Below are positions 52,403 to 61,100 of a DNA stretch of 64,000 nucleotides, piece by piece. The DNA is from Corynebacterium glyciniphilum AJ 3170 (GTDB taxonomy: Bacteria; Actinomycetota; Actinomycetes; Mycobacteriales; Mycobacteriaceae): contig NZ_VDYZ01000002.1 in the NCBI RefSeq assembly GCF_007673095.1, positions 1-64,000 on the forward strand, read 5' to 3'. Numbering within the stretch: the first letter of the stretch is position 1; every line of letters begins with the position of its first letter. The notes below the pieces were generated by a model. The model did no database searches and had not been told where the DNA came from. It worked only from the letters and a program-made list of their open reading frames with translations. The position numbers were made by a program, and so were the translations under genes.

Positions 52403-53719
52403 ATGACTTTCAGGGTTCCCGCGGTACCGACCTCCGCCGTCTACTGGACGACGCTCGACACCACCGCGCCCGTCGAGGATGCCGACCTCCGGTTCCTCGT
52501 CGCCGGACTGATGGACGCGCACGGCGCGTTGCGCGCCGTGCTGACCGGAGACGGCGCCGATTGTGTGGTGACGGTCCCCGACGGGGTCCGGTTCTCCCCG
52601 GCCAACATCATCGCAGCGGACCGCACCGGCCCAGGCGACCTGGCGGCGTCTCTGGACCCGGCGAACGGCCAGGTGTGGCGGGTCAGTCTGCTGTCGGAGA
52701 CACGGGTGCTGCTGTGTGTGCACCGGGGGGTCATCGACGCCGAATCCTGGTCGACACTGGTCACTGATGCCCGGATGCTCCTGGACGGGAGAGCCGTCGC
52801 TCCCGGTGGTGCCTGGGGTCCACAGGCGGAGATGAATCCGCCCGCTGCCTTCGCCGGCGGCGGTCCGTCAACGTACAAGACCTTCGACGTCAGCGACGCC
52901 GATGCCCTGCTCGACTTGCTGCCGGCGCAGACAGGCGTCAGCCATGACGAGATCCTCCTGACCGCCGTCATGCTCGCCCGTGCCACCGCCGGAATGCCTG
53001 CCGCACCGGTGGCACTGCGGGCTCGGGGACGGACCTCTCCCCTGAGCCCAGGTGTCGGTCGGACGCTGGGGCGCCTCGACCGTCAGTACTCCGTCCCGCA
53101 CCCCGCGCTCCCGGATGGTGCCGGCGGTGGCCTGTTGACCGGCGGACCCGCCGTCCGACGCACCCTGGAGATGGTCCGTGACGGGTTGCGTCACGGGGAG
53201 GAGGGGGCAGCACGACAGGCCACGGACCAGTCGCCCTGCGCGACCGTGGAGGTCAGCTCGGCGAAACTCTCTGTCTCCGGCCCTGTCCGTCCCGTCGACG
53301 GCGTCCCGCACGTGATCCTGGGGACACAACGGCTCGCCCGGGTGACGGTGGTCGATGAACGCGGTGGGGCCGGCGGCGTGTTGTTGTGGCCGCACCTCGA
53401 GCAGTCGCTGATCAGCCTTGCGGTCCTGGCACGGTTGATCGAGTCGGGGCTGCCGGAGGAGTCCACCGGGCCCACGACCGTTCTCCGGACGACGAATGCG
53501 ATCAACCTGTTCGGCCCCCGTGCTGTCGACGCCGACTACACCGTGGACCTCACGCAGCTTCCCGAGGTCAACGGATTCCAGGTGGCCAAACGGCTGCAGC
53601 GTGAGCGCCCCGGCGGCACGACCATGGTGCGCATGCCCGGTGTCACCGACCCGAAAAGCACCGGAGGCCGGTCCGGGCGGGTGGGCAGCGGGGTCACCGG
53701 CCGGTTCATCACCGGCTGA
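52403..53719 (+). CDS. Free-standing NRPS epimerization/condensation-like protein, catalytic His missing
   Basis: A 438-residue protein with the condensation superfamily layout. Its N-terminal half (AHGALRAVLTGDGAD..SLDPANGQVWRVSLL..LCVHRGVIDAESWSTL) corresponds to an E domain's start through HHxxxDxxSW, but the second His is Arg (H107R108GVID112). The C-terminal half has SHDEILLTAVMLARATAG, like the E/C NDVLLAAL block. It aligns closely with the E-like part of the NRPS in this window (both share SLDPA-G-VWR), so they are paralogues. With His lost, a scaffold or docking role is more likely than epimerization. Confidence 0.65.
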   Translation: MTFRVPAVPTSAVYWTTLDTTAPVEDADLRFLVAGLMDAHGALRAVLTGDGADCVVTVPDGVRFSPANIIAADRTGPGDLAASLDPANGQVWRVSLLSETRVLLCVHRGVIDAESWSTLVTDARMLLDGRAVAPGGAWGPQAEMNPPAAFAGGGPSTYKTFDVSDADALLDLLPAQTGVSHDEILLTAVMLARATAGMPAAPVALRARGRTSPLSPGVGRTLGRLDRQYSVPHPALPDGAGGGLLTGGPAVRRTLEMVRDGLRHGEEGAARQATDQSPCATVEVSSAKLSVSGPVRPVDGVPHVILGTQRLARVTVVDERGGAGGVLLWPHLEQSLISLAVLARLIESGLPEESTGPTTVLRTTNAINLFGPRAVDADYTVDLTQLPEVNGFQVAKRLQRERPGGTTMVRMPGVTDPKSTGGRSGRVGSGVTGRFITG

Positions 53720-53742
53720 GCCCCACAATCAGGGTCAGAAGC

Positions 53743-54468
53743 TCAGACCAGGTCGCCATCCTCGGGGGTGCCGTTCAAGCGGGACAGCGGATCGACGCCC
53801 ACGCCCGGCCAGAAGAACAGCCGGACGCGCCGGTCGGCACGCTGCTGCCACTGTCCGGCGTCCACCCCTCCGCCGCGGCTCATGACCCGGTGGACCCGGT
53901 GGTTGCTCACATCAGGTTCGGCCATGACCAGCCGGCACTCCGGGTCGGACTGCAGCAGTCGCGCCGCGAAATCACCGACGAAGGGGCCGAAGATCCCCTT
54001 GCCCGTCAACGTGGCCTCGCCGATAGCGACGTGGAATCCGAGGTCGTGGGGTTCAGAGCGGTACGCTTGACCGATTTCGTCTCGTCGCGGGCGGTATATC
54101 TCCATGTAGCCCACGTCTTCACATCCGTGTTCACCGTCGTAGGAGAGGATCAGCGGCACGGCGTAGGTGGTCGACAGCTTCGCTCTCCAGTCTGCGGCCC
54201 ATGTCTCCGCACTCCACGCCTGGTCCCAGGTCTCGACCAGGTGGGGCCGGTTCATCCACGTCGAGACCGTCTCAGCGTCCGTCTCCGGGTCTGCCACACG
54301 GAGGGTGATCCCATCCGTACCCTGCAGGTACTCCTCGGGGATCCGGGGCGGGGCGTCGAGGAATTCGCTGTCCGGGAGGTCGGTGCGCAGTCGGTGCAGG
54401 ACGCTGAGATCCGCTACCCCTGTCTGCGCCATTCCCTCGGTCATGATGTTGTTCTCGGTCACAGTCAC
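53743..54468 (-). CDS. Siderophore acyl-CoA:N-hydroxylysine acyltransferase (IucB/MbtK-like GNAT)
   Basis: A 241-residue GNAT protein of the siderophore acetyltransferase type: VSTWMNRPHLVETWDQAW, then VPLILSYDG..CEDVGYMEIYRPRRDEIGQAY..HDLGFHVAIGEATLTGKGIFGPFVGDFAARLL and VMAEPDVSNHRVHRVMSRGG. Such enzymes acylate the N6-hydroxyl-lysine made by the neighbouring monooxygenase to give the hydroxamate. I start at GTG 54468, 6 bp after GGAG; in-frame GTG codons lie on both sides. It is divergent from that gene and shares a DtxR-like box. Confidence 0.82.
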   Translation of the reverse strand: MTVTENNIMTEGMAQTGVADLSVLHRLRTDLPDSEFLDAPPRIPEEYLQGTDGITLRVADPETDAETVSTWMNRPHLVETWDQAWSAETWAADWRAKLSTTYAVPLILSYDGEHGCEDVGYMEIYRPRRDEIGQAYRSEPHDLGFHVAIGEATLTGKGIFGPFVGDFAARLLQSDPECRLVMAEPDVSNHRVHRVMSRGGGVDAGQWQQRADRRVRLFFWPGVGVDPLSRLNGTPEDGDLV

Positions 54469-54504
54469 TTCCCTCTCCTGCTGGTCATGCAGCACATTTG
54501 ATAC

Positions 54505-54523
54505 TTAGGGATCCCTACCCTTT
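54505..54523. promoter_or_regulatory. Candidate DtxR box between acyltransferase and lysine hydroxylase
   Basis: TTAGGGATCCCTACCCTTT matches the DtxR consensus at about 12 of 19 positions, with a strong left half. It sits in the divergent promoter of both siderophore genes. Confidence 0.6.
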
Positions 54524-54607
54524 GATAAGGGCTGCCGTGACAGAGTACCCTACCCGGTAAACAGTCTGACATCCAACCGTCACACAACCACAGGAGCACC
54601 CCTCACA

Positions 54608-55987
54608 GTGTCGAACCTGCCACACCGACGTCCCGCTGAACAGCCCCCCGCTCCCTCACTCGTGATCCTCGGCGCCGGGCCCAAGGCCGTCGCCGTCCAG
54701 GCCAAGGCCCATGCCCTGCGCACACTCGGCCTCCCCGCACCGACGGTCACCGTCGTCGACTACCAGGGGGTCGGCGGTAACTGGCGTTCCGGCGGTGGCT
54801 GGACCGACGGTCGACACCAGCTGGGCACGTCCCCGACCAAAGACATCGGTTTCCCGTACCGTACCCGCATTGCCGGAGACGCCGACGGGGCAAACCGGGC
54901 CGTTGACCGGACGCTGCTGGACCTCGGATGGACGAGTTTCCTCGTCGACACCGACCGGTACGCCTGGTGGGTGGATCACGGTCACCCCAACCCGCGGCAC
55001 TACCTGTGGGCGGACTACCTGCGCTGGGCCGCGGAAAAGTCCCGGATGACACTGGTCAACGGTCAGGTGACACGCATCGGACTCCGCGCCGATTCGTCCC
55101 ACGCCGATTTGCCCCGCGACGGTTCATCCCGGGGCTGGTCCCTGTCCGTCGACCGAATCGACGGGACATCGTCACGCCTGGAAGCCGACGCCCTGATGCT
55201 CACCGGGCCAGGACGGTCCGACCGGCGTATCGCTCCGCTCCCGACGGTGTACTCGGTGGCGGGGTTCTGGCAGGCGGTGTCCTCTGCGCAGCTTCCCCCG
55301 GCATCCCGGGTGGCGGTCATCGGCGGCGGCGAGACCGCCGCCAGCATCGTCGAGGAACTCATCGGCCACGATGTCGTCGACATCGCAGTGGTCTCTCCGT
55401 CCCCCACGATCTTCACACGCGCGGAGGGATCCTTCGAGAACGAGCTCTACACTGATCCGAGACTCTGGACCGGTCTGGACGATGCAGCCCGTCGCGACGT
55501 GATCAACCGCTGCGACCGCGGCGTATTCTCCGCCCAGGTGCAGGAGAAACTCATGGCCGAGGACAGGGTCAGCCACCTCCGCGGCCGGGTCTCCGCGGTC
55601 CACGCCCGGGACGGAATGGCCGAACTGCGTATCGGGGACCGCACGGAGCTCGTGGACCTTGTCGTCGACGCCCGCGGCAACTCTCCGCTCTGGTTCACCC
55701 GCATGATGAACGACCAGGTCGTCGCCCACCTCATCGAGGCCTGTGGCGGGGCGGTGACCCCGTCCACCGTCGAGGACAGGATCGGAGCCGATCTGGCCCT
55801 GACCGGTATGAACCCGCCACTGTTCCTCCCCACACTGTCCGGCATGTCCCAGGGACCCGGCATGGCGAACCTCAGTTGCCTCGGCGAGCTCTCCGACCGC
55901 ATCCTCGCCGGTCTCGGAGCGGGCGCTGCCCCACTCCCGGAGTCCCTGCGCCGTGCCCCCTCCCGTCCCGAAAGGACCCTTCTGTGA
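54608..55987 (+). CDS. L-lysine N6-monooxygenase, MbtG-like
   Basis: The 459-residue flavoprotein is recognisably MbtG-like over its whole length: VILGAGPKAVAVQAKAHALRTLG, VDYQGVGGNWRSGGGWTDGRHQLGTSPTKDIGFPYR, VAVIGGGETAASIVEELIGHDV, IFTRAEGSFENELYTDPRLW, RGVFSAQVQEKLMAEDRVSHLRGRV and PLFLPTLSGMSQGPGMANLSCLGELSDR. MbtG hydroxylates the lysine side chain of mycobactin. It starts with GTG 54608 and overlaps the adenylation gene, so the product should contain at least one hydroxamate. Confidence 0.92.
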   Translation: MSNLPHRRPAEQPPAPSLVILGAGPKAVAVQAKAHALRTLGLPAPTVTVVDYQGVGGNWRSGGGWTDGRHQLGTSPTKDIGFPYRTRIAGDADGANRAVDRTLLDLGWTSFLVDTDRYAWWVDHGHPNPRHYLWADYLRWAAEKSRMTLVNGQVTRIGLRADSSHADLPRDGSSRGWSLSVDRIDGTSSRLEADALMLTGPGRSDRRIAPLPTVYSVAGFWQAVSSAQLPPASRVAVIGGGETAASIVEELIGHDVVDIAVVSPSPTIFTRAEGSFENELYTDPRLWTGLDDAARRDVINRCDRGVFSAQVQEKLMAEDRVSHLRGRVSAVHARDGMAELRIGDRTELVDLVVDARGNSPLWFTRMMNDQVVAHLIEACGGAVTPSTVEDRIGADLALTGMNPPLFLPTLSGMSQGPGMANLSCLGELSDRILAGLGAGAAPLPESLRRAPSRPERTLL

Positions 55988-57678
55988 CCGCACCCGACAC
56001 CACCACCCGCTTCTACACCGGCCTGGAGGGGGACCTCCGCTTCGGCCCCGCCGCTCCGGTGGAACCGGCGACGCTGGACGCCCTCCTGCACCACACTTTG
56101 GCCGGCGGGGGTGACCGTCCCGCCGTGGTGGGCGACGGAGGAACCCTCACCTACGCCGAACTGGACCGTCGATCGTCAGCGGTCGCCCGCTACCTGCGGA
56201 CCAACGGTATCGGTACCGGCGACCGGGTCGTGGTCGTGGCGCACCGCTGCGGCTGGTTGCCGGTCCTCGCCGTAGGCATCATCCGCGCCGGTGCAGTTTA
56301 CGTCCCGGTGGACGCCTCCTACCCGGCTGAACGCGTCAGTTTCATCCTCGAGGACTGCGCCCCCTCCGCCGCATTCGCACTCGGCGGTGCCTCCCTGCCG
56401 CCGGAGACGGAACCCGAAGGCGCGACCGCCGGTGACGTCGGTGGCACCGTCACCGACGATTCACCGCTGGGCCGGGCGTTCCTGTCCGACCACGGACCCC
56501 GTTTCGAGCCTGCCGGACAGTCCCGCCCTGTCCGCCCGACCGACGACTGCTACCTGATCTACACCTCGGGCACGACCGGCACGCCCAAGGGGGCGCTGAA
56601 CACCCACCTCGGCGTTGCCGCCCACTTCCTGTGGATGGACCGGGTGCTCGGGAACGCCGGAGGTATCCGGATGCTGCAGAAAGCCCCGGTCAGTTTCGAC
56701 GTCGGTGTCGCCGAGTTGCTCGGCCCGCTGTCGACCGGCGGCACTGTGGTGGTACCTGGCCCGGACTGGTGGCCCGGGGACGTCGACACCATGGTGGATC
56801 TCATTTCCGACCATAACGTGACGGTCCTGTCGATGGTGCCGTCCCTGATGCGCGTGCTCCTCGACGTCCTCGACGATTTCGGTACGCCCTTGTCCTCCCT
56901 GTCGAACATCCGGCACCTGCTTCTCGGTGGCGAGGCCGTCCCTGCCGACGTCGTCCGGCGGGCGCGGGCGGGGATCGGCTGTCGTGTCCACGGCCTGTAC
57001 GGACCGACTGAGGCGGCGATGGACGTCACCTGGGTGGAGTACACCGACGAACTCATCAGTGCCGATGACTTCGACGACCGTGCCAGCCTGCTCGGCCTGC
57101 CCGAAGACAATGTGGGCGTGTACGTCGTGGACGAGGACGGCGTCGAGGTCGCCCCCTCCGCACCGGACTGGAACCGTCCCGGCGAACTGTGCATCTCAGG
57201 GCCCCAGGTGGGCAACGGCTACTTCGGTCGGGCGGAACTGACGACGGAGGTCTTCGTGGAGTCTCTCCGTCCGGACGTCGACGGAGGCCGGATGTACCGC
57301 ACCGGCGACGTGGTCTCCTGGACGGAGGTCGACGGTACGCGCATGCTGCAGTTCCTGGGACGGATCGGCGACCAGGTGAAGATCCGGGGCAACCGCGTCG
57401 AACTCGGGGAAGTCGAGTCCCGGCTCCGCGAACTGGACGGAGTGCGCCAGGCGGCAGCCGTGGCAGTGAGCCACGGTGGGGCCGACACCCTGCTCGCCTT
57501 CATCGTCGCCGACGAACCAGGGGCCGCCCCGGATGTCACGGAGCTCACCTCACGACTGGCCGAGAGCGTGCCCGAGTACATGGTCCCCACCCGGATCACG
57601 GTGCTTGACGCACTTCCGGTCAGTCCCAACGGAAAACTCGACCGCGCCGCGCTGAAAGCACACCGCGGCGAGCACTGA
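55984..57678 (+). CDS. Stand-alone NRPS adenylation domain
   Basis: A 564-residue amino-acid-activating enzyme with core motifs YTSGTTGTPKG (193-203), FDVGVAEL (A4), LYGPTEAAMD (A5), MYRTGD (A7), GRIGDQVKIRGNRVELGEVE (A8) and PNGKLD (A10). No carrier or condensation domain is attached. Hand-read specificity residues are D-V-A-S-L-G-L-M-D-K, which I cannot assign. The second NRPS module in the window lacks an A domain, so in-trans loading by this protein is a good hypothesis. GTG 55984 overlaps the hydroxylase stop (GTGA). Confidence 0.88.
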   Translation: MTAPDTTTRFYTGLEGDLRFGPAAPVEPATLDALLHHTLAGGGDRPAVVGDGGTLTYAELDRRSSAVARYLRTNGIGTGDRVVVVAHRCGWLPVLAVGIIRAGAVYVPVDASYPAERVSFILEDCAPSAAFALGGASLPPETEPEGATAGDVGGTVTDDSPLGRAFLSDHGPRFEPAGQSRPVRPTDDCYLIYTSGTTGTPKGALNTHLGVAAHFLWMDRVLGNAGGIRMLQKAPVSFDVGVAELLGPLSTGGTVVVPGPDWWPGDVDTMVDLISDHNVTVLSMVPSLMRVLLDVLDDFGTPLSSLSNIRHLLLGGEAVPADVVRRARAGIGCRVHGLYGPTEAAMDVTWVEYTDELISADDFDDRASLLGLPEDNVGVYVVDEDGVEVAPSAPDWNRPGELCISGPQVGNGYFGRAELTTEVFVESLRPDVDGGRMYRTGDVVSWTEVDGTRMLQFLGRIGDQVKIRGNRVELGEVESRLRELDGVRQAAAVAVSHGGADTLLAFIVADEPGAAPDVTELTSRLAESVPEYMVPTRITVLDALPVSPNGKLDRAALKAHRGEH

Positions 57679-57705
57679 ACGGGCCGGGTGGGCCGGATGT
57701 GCGGG

Positions 57706-57729
57706 GTTGGCAGAGTTGGCAGAGTTGGC
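57706..57729. repeat. 9-bp tandem repeat between convergent genes
   Basis: Two full copies of gttggcaga and a partial third lie between the adenylation gene and the carrier protein gene, reaching the latter's stop codon. Confidence 0.75.
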
Positions 57730-58019
57730 TACGCCTGTTCGGCGAGCAGTTCACGCCAGGCGTCCACCGAACTGTCCTCGGCGAGGTCGGCGAAGTCGGC
57801 GTCGAACCCCTCCTTCCGCAGGAAAGTCACAATCTCGACGAGCCGGACCGAATCGAGCCCCTGGTCCATGAGCTCCTCCCCGGTGTCGATCTGGGAGACC
57901 TCGACGTTCAGGAGTTCAGCCACCCTGCCGAGCAGCCGCTGCATCGTCGCCTCCACCCGGCCCTCAACCTGATCGCCCGTCGCCGTGTCAGTCGTCGTGT
58001 CAGTAGTAGCGTCCGTCAT
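57729..58019 (-). CDS. Stand-alone aryl-type carrier protein
   Basis: A 96-residue carrier with the phosphopantetheine site in MDQGLDSVRLVEIVTFLRKEGFDADFADLAEDSSVDAWRELL. GLDSVR together with the later D-AW-LL pattern matches the aryl carrier domain of EntB/DhbB more than amino-acyl carriers. It begins MTDATTDTTTDTATGD, a repeat tail. It is divergent from the NRPS and shares a DtxR-like box. It could present a starter acid such as 2,3-dihydroxybenzoate to the first C domain; no DHB genes are in the window. Confidence 0.85.
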   Translation of the reverse strand: MTDATTDTTTDTATGDQVEGRVEATMQRLLGRVAELLNVEVSQIDTGEELMDQGLDSVRLVEIVTFLRKEGFDADFADLAEDSSVDAWRELLAEQA

Positions 58020-58094
58020 CTTCCACCTTCGTCTGTCGTGTTCCCTGGAGTCATCGCATCGGTGACGCGCAGACTGTACCACCACACCAACAGA

Positions 58095-58113
58095 TTAAGT
58101 AAGCCTCTCCAAT
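58095..58113. promoter_or_regulatory. Candidate DtxR box between carrier protein and NRPS
   Basis: TTAAGTAAGCCTCTCCAAT matches the DtxR consensus at about 13 of 19 positions and lies 24 bp before the NRPS start, in the shared divergent promoter. Confidence 0.65.
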
Positions 58114-58136
58114 CATCAACCACGAAAGGACCACCG

Positions 58137-61100
58137 GTGCCCCACCAGTCGTCCCCGTCCCTCCTCCCCCTAACCGCCGCACAACGCGGGATCTGGAATG
58201 CCCAGCAGCTGGACCCGACGTCCCCGTACTACGTGGTGGGAGAGGTCCTCGAGCTGCGCGGTGCCCCGGAGACCGGCCCCGGAACCGACCCCGACCTGCT
58301 CGCCGAGGCACTCCGCCTGACCGTCGACGAAGCGGAGACACTCCGTCTGCGCTTCACCGAGACTGCGGACGGGCCACGCCAGTACGTCGACGAGACCCCG
58401 GCAGAAACGCCCGAGATCATGGATCTCTCCGGCTCCCCCGACCCCCGCCTCACAGCGACGGCGGTCATAGACGCCGAAAAGGCCGCCTGCGGTGAACGGT
58501 GGCGCACCATGACCGACGGGCCGCTGTTCCGGTACCTGGTCCTCGACCTCGGCGAACGGCACGGAAGAGAACACGGCGAGGTGTGGTGCATACAGCTGTA
58601 CCATCACATCATCGTCGACGGCTACAGCGCTGCACCGCTGACCAGGCGTACCGCCGCCCACTACACCGCCCTCGCCGGTGGGCGCCCGGCGCGGAAGAAC
58701 CGCTTCGCCCCCGTCAGCGAGGTTGTGGACGCTGACGTCGCCTACCTCTCGGGGCCGGACCACGCCGCCGACCGGGACTACTGGCGGGACCACCTGTCCC
58801 CCACCCCTGACACATCCGGACGCGAAGATCTGGTCCACGGCGCCGGAACGGACAGCATCACCACCTCCCTACGACTCGGTCCCACCGAGGTCGACGAACT
58901 CAAGATCCGGGCAGAGGCCCACGGCCTGGTGTGGTCCGACCTGGTCATCTCGGCCTACGCCGCCTGGTTACGTAAACTCGGCTTCGCCGGAAGCACCGAC
59001 GACGGACAGTGCGAGGCACTGATCGCGCTGCCGATGATGGCCCGGACGTCCGGCCCGCTCCGCCGCACCCCGGCCATGCTGGTCAACATGCTTCCCCTGC
59101 GGTTTCCGGTGGACCCTGACGCCACCGTGACCGACCTGGCTGCGGTGGCCCGCGAATCACTCGACGCGGCCCGGGCGCACCAGCGTTTCCCCGGCAGTGA
59201 GCTGGCCCGGGAGCTGGGAATCCCGGCCGTCCTGCACGGCATCGGAGTGAACCTCAAGACATTCGACTTCACCCTCGACTTCCACGGGGTCCCCGGTGTA
59301 CTCCGCAATGTCGCCGGCGGGCCGCCGGAGGATCTCGTCCTGGTGGTGACCCCGGCCGCCGACGGTGGTGTCGACCTGGCCTTCGAAACCGACCCGCACA
59401 GCGTGAGCGCCGCCACCGCCCTCCGCCGCCTCGAGGACATCCGGGCGCTGCTCACCGCCGACGGTCCACTGAGGAGCATCCGGCTACGGACAACGGAGGA
59501 CACCGAATCCGCCGCCCGGGAACGCTGCGGGGCCACGTTGCCCGACCAGTGCCCGAGCCTCGACGAGCTCATCGACGGGCTGGCCACAGGTACCGGACGA
59601 CTCGTCCACGGTAGTGCCGCAACTGACCGCACCGAGCTCGACGGCCCCGCCCTGTCCGCCCGCATCGGCGAGCTGTCCGACCTGGTGACGCAGTACACCC
59701 ACCAGGACGAGGTCATCGCCCTGGACCTCCCCAAAGGGGTTGACCTTGCCGCGGCACTCCTGGCGACCTGGCGGACCCACCGTGTCGTCGTCGTGCTTGA
59801 CCGCGAACACCCGCAGGCACGACGCGACCAGATCCTCGCGGACTCCGGTGCCGTCGCCGTCCTCGATGACACCGGAGTCCACCCCACCGACACGACACGT
59901 CCCGGCGGCACGTCTCCGGCGGTCACCGGCCTGGCGTACCTGCTCTACACCTCGGGTACGACCGGCACGCCCAAGGGTGTCCAGGTCCCCCGCAGCGCCG
60001 TCGAGGCACTTCTCGCCGGGCACCGCTCCACGCTGTATCCGGACGCCTGGTCCCGTGCGCGTGGCGGCGCCAGCCTGCACGTCGCCCACACCGCGTCCTT
60101 CTCCTTCGACGCCGCGATCGACCAGCTCTCCTGGATCTTCACCGGCGCAACCGTGCACCTCTACTCCACAGACACAGTCGGCGACCCTGCGCTGATGCGG
60201 GCAGCACTCATCTCCGACGCGATCGACGTCCTGGACGCCACGCCGTCCCTGGCGGGAGCCCTGATCGACTCCGGGATGCTCGATGATGCAACCGTATCAA
60301 CGGTCATCCTCGGTGGTGAAGCCGTCCCGCAGTCACTGTGGGACCGGCTCTCCGACCTGTCGGCCGGATCGTCATTCGCGGCCTGGAACGTCTACGGCCC
60401 CACCGAAGCCACGGTCGACGCCCTCGCCACCCGCGTCACCGACGGCCCGGTGACCATCGGTGTCCCCGTTCCCGGCATGACCGCAGAGATCCTCGACGCT
60501 GACGGCGAAGTCGTCCCCGACAACGAGGTCGGCGAGCTCTACCTGTCGGGCCCCCAGGTCGCACTGGGGTACCACGGCCGTCCAGAACAGACCGCCGCAG
60601 CCTTCGACGCCACGGGCTCTCACCGACGCTACCGCACAGGCGACCTGGTCACCTGGGTACCGGCCGCCGACGGGTCACGCCGCGGCTCCCACCACTTCCT
60701 CGGGCGCGCCGACCAGCAACTGGAGATCCGGGGCCACCGGGTCGAGCCCGCCGAAGTCGAAGCCGCGTTGCTGTCCCTCCCCCCGGTCACCGGTGCGGCC
60801 GTGGGGACGTTCGGCGATCCCGGCGCACTGAAGCTCATCGCCCACGTCACGACGGACGGCTCCACAGTAACCGCGGCGACCGCGACGAGCGCGGCATCGC
60901 TGCGCACTGATCTGGCCGCCGTTGTACCCGGACACCTCGTCCCCACCCGGATCCTGGTGCATGACCGCCTGCCGTTGACCGTCGGGGGAAAGATTGACCG
61001 TACCGCTCTGGCATCTCTGGCGTCTCTGGAATCTCCGGCATCCCCCACGACCGGTCCCGACGCCGGGCACTCCGCCCGCCGCCCCCTGACCGACGCCGAA

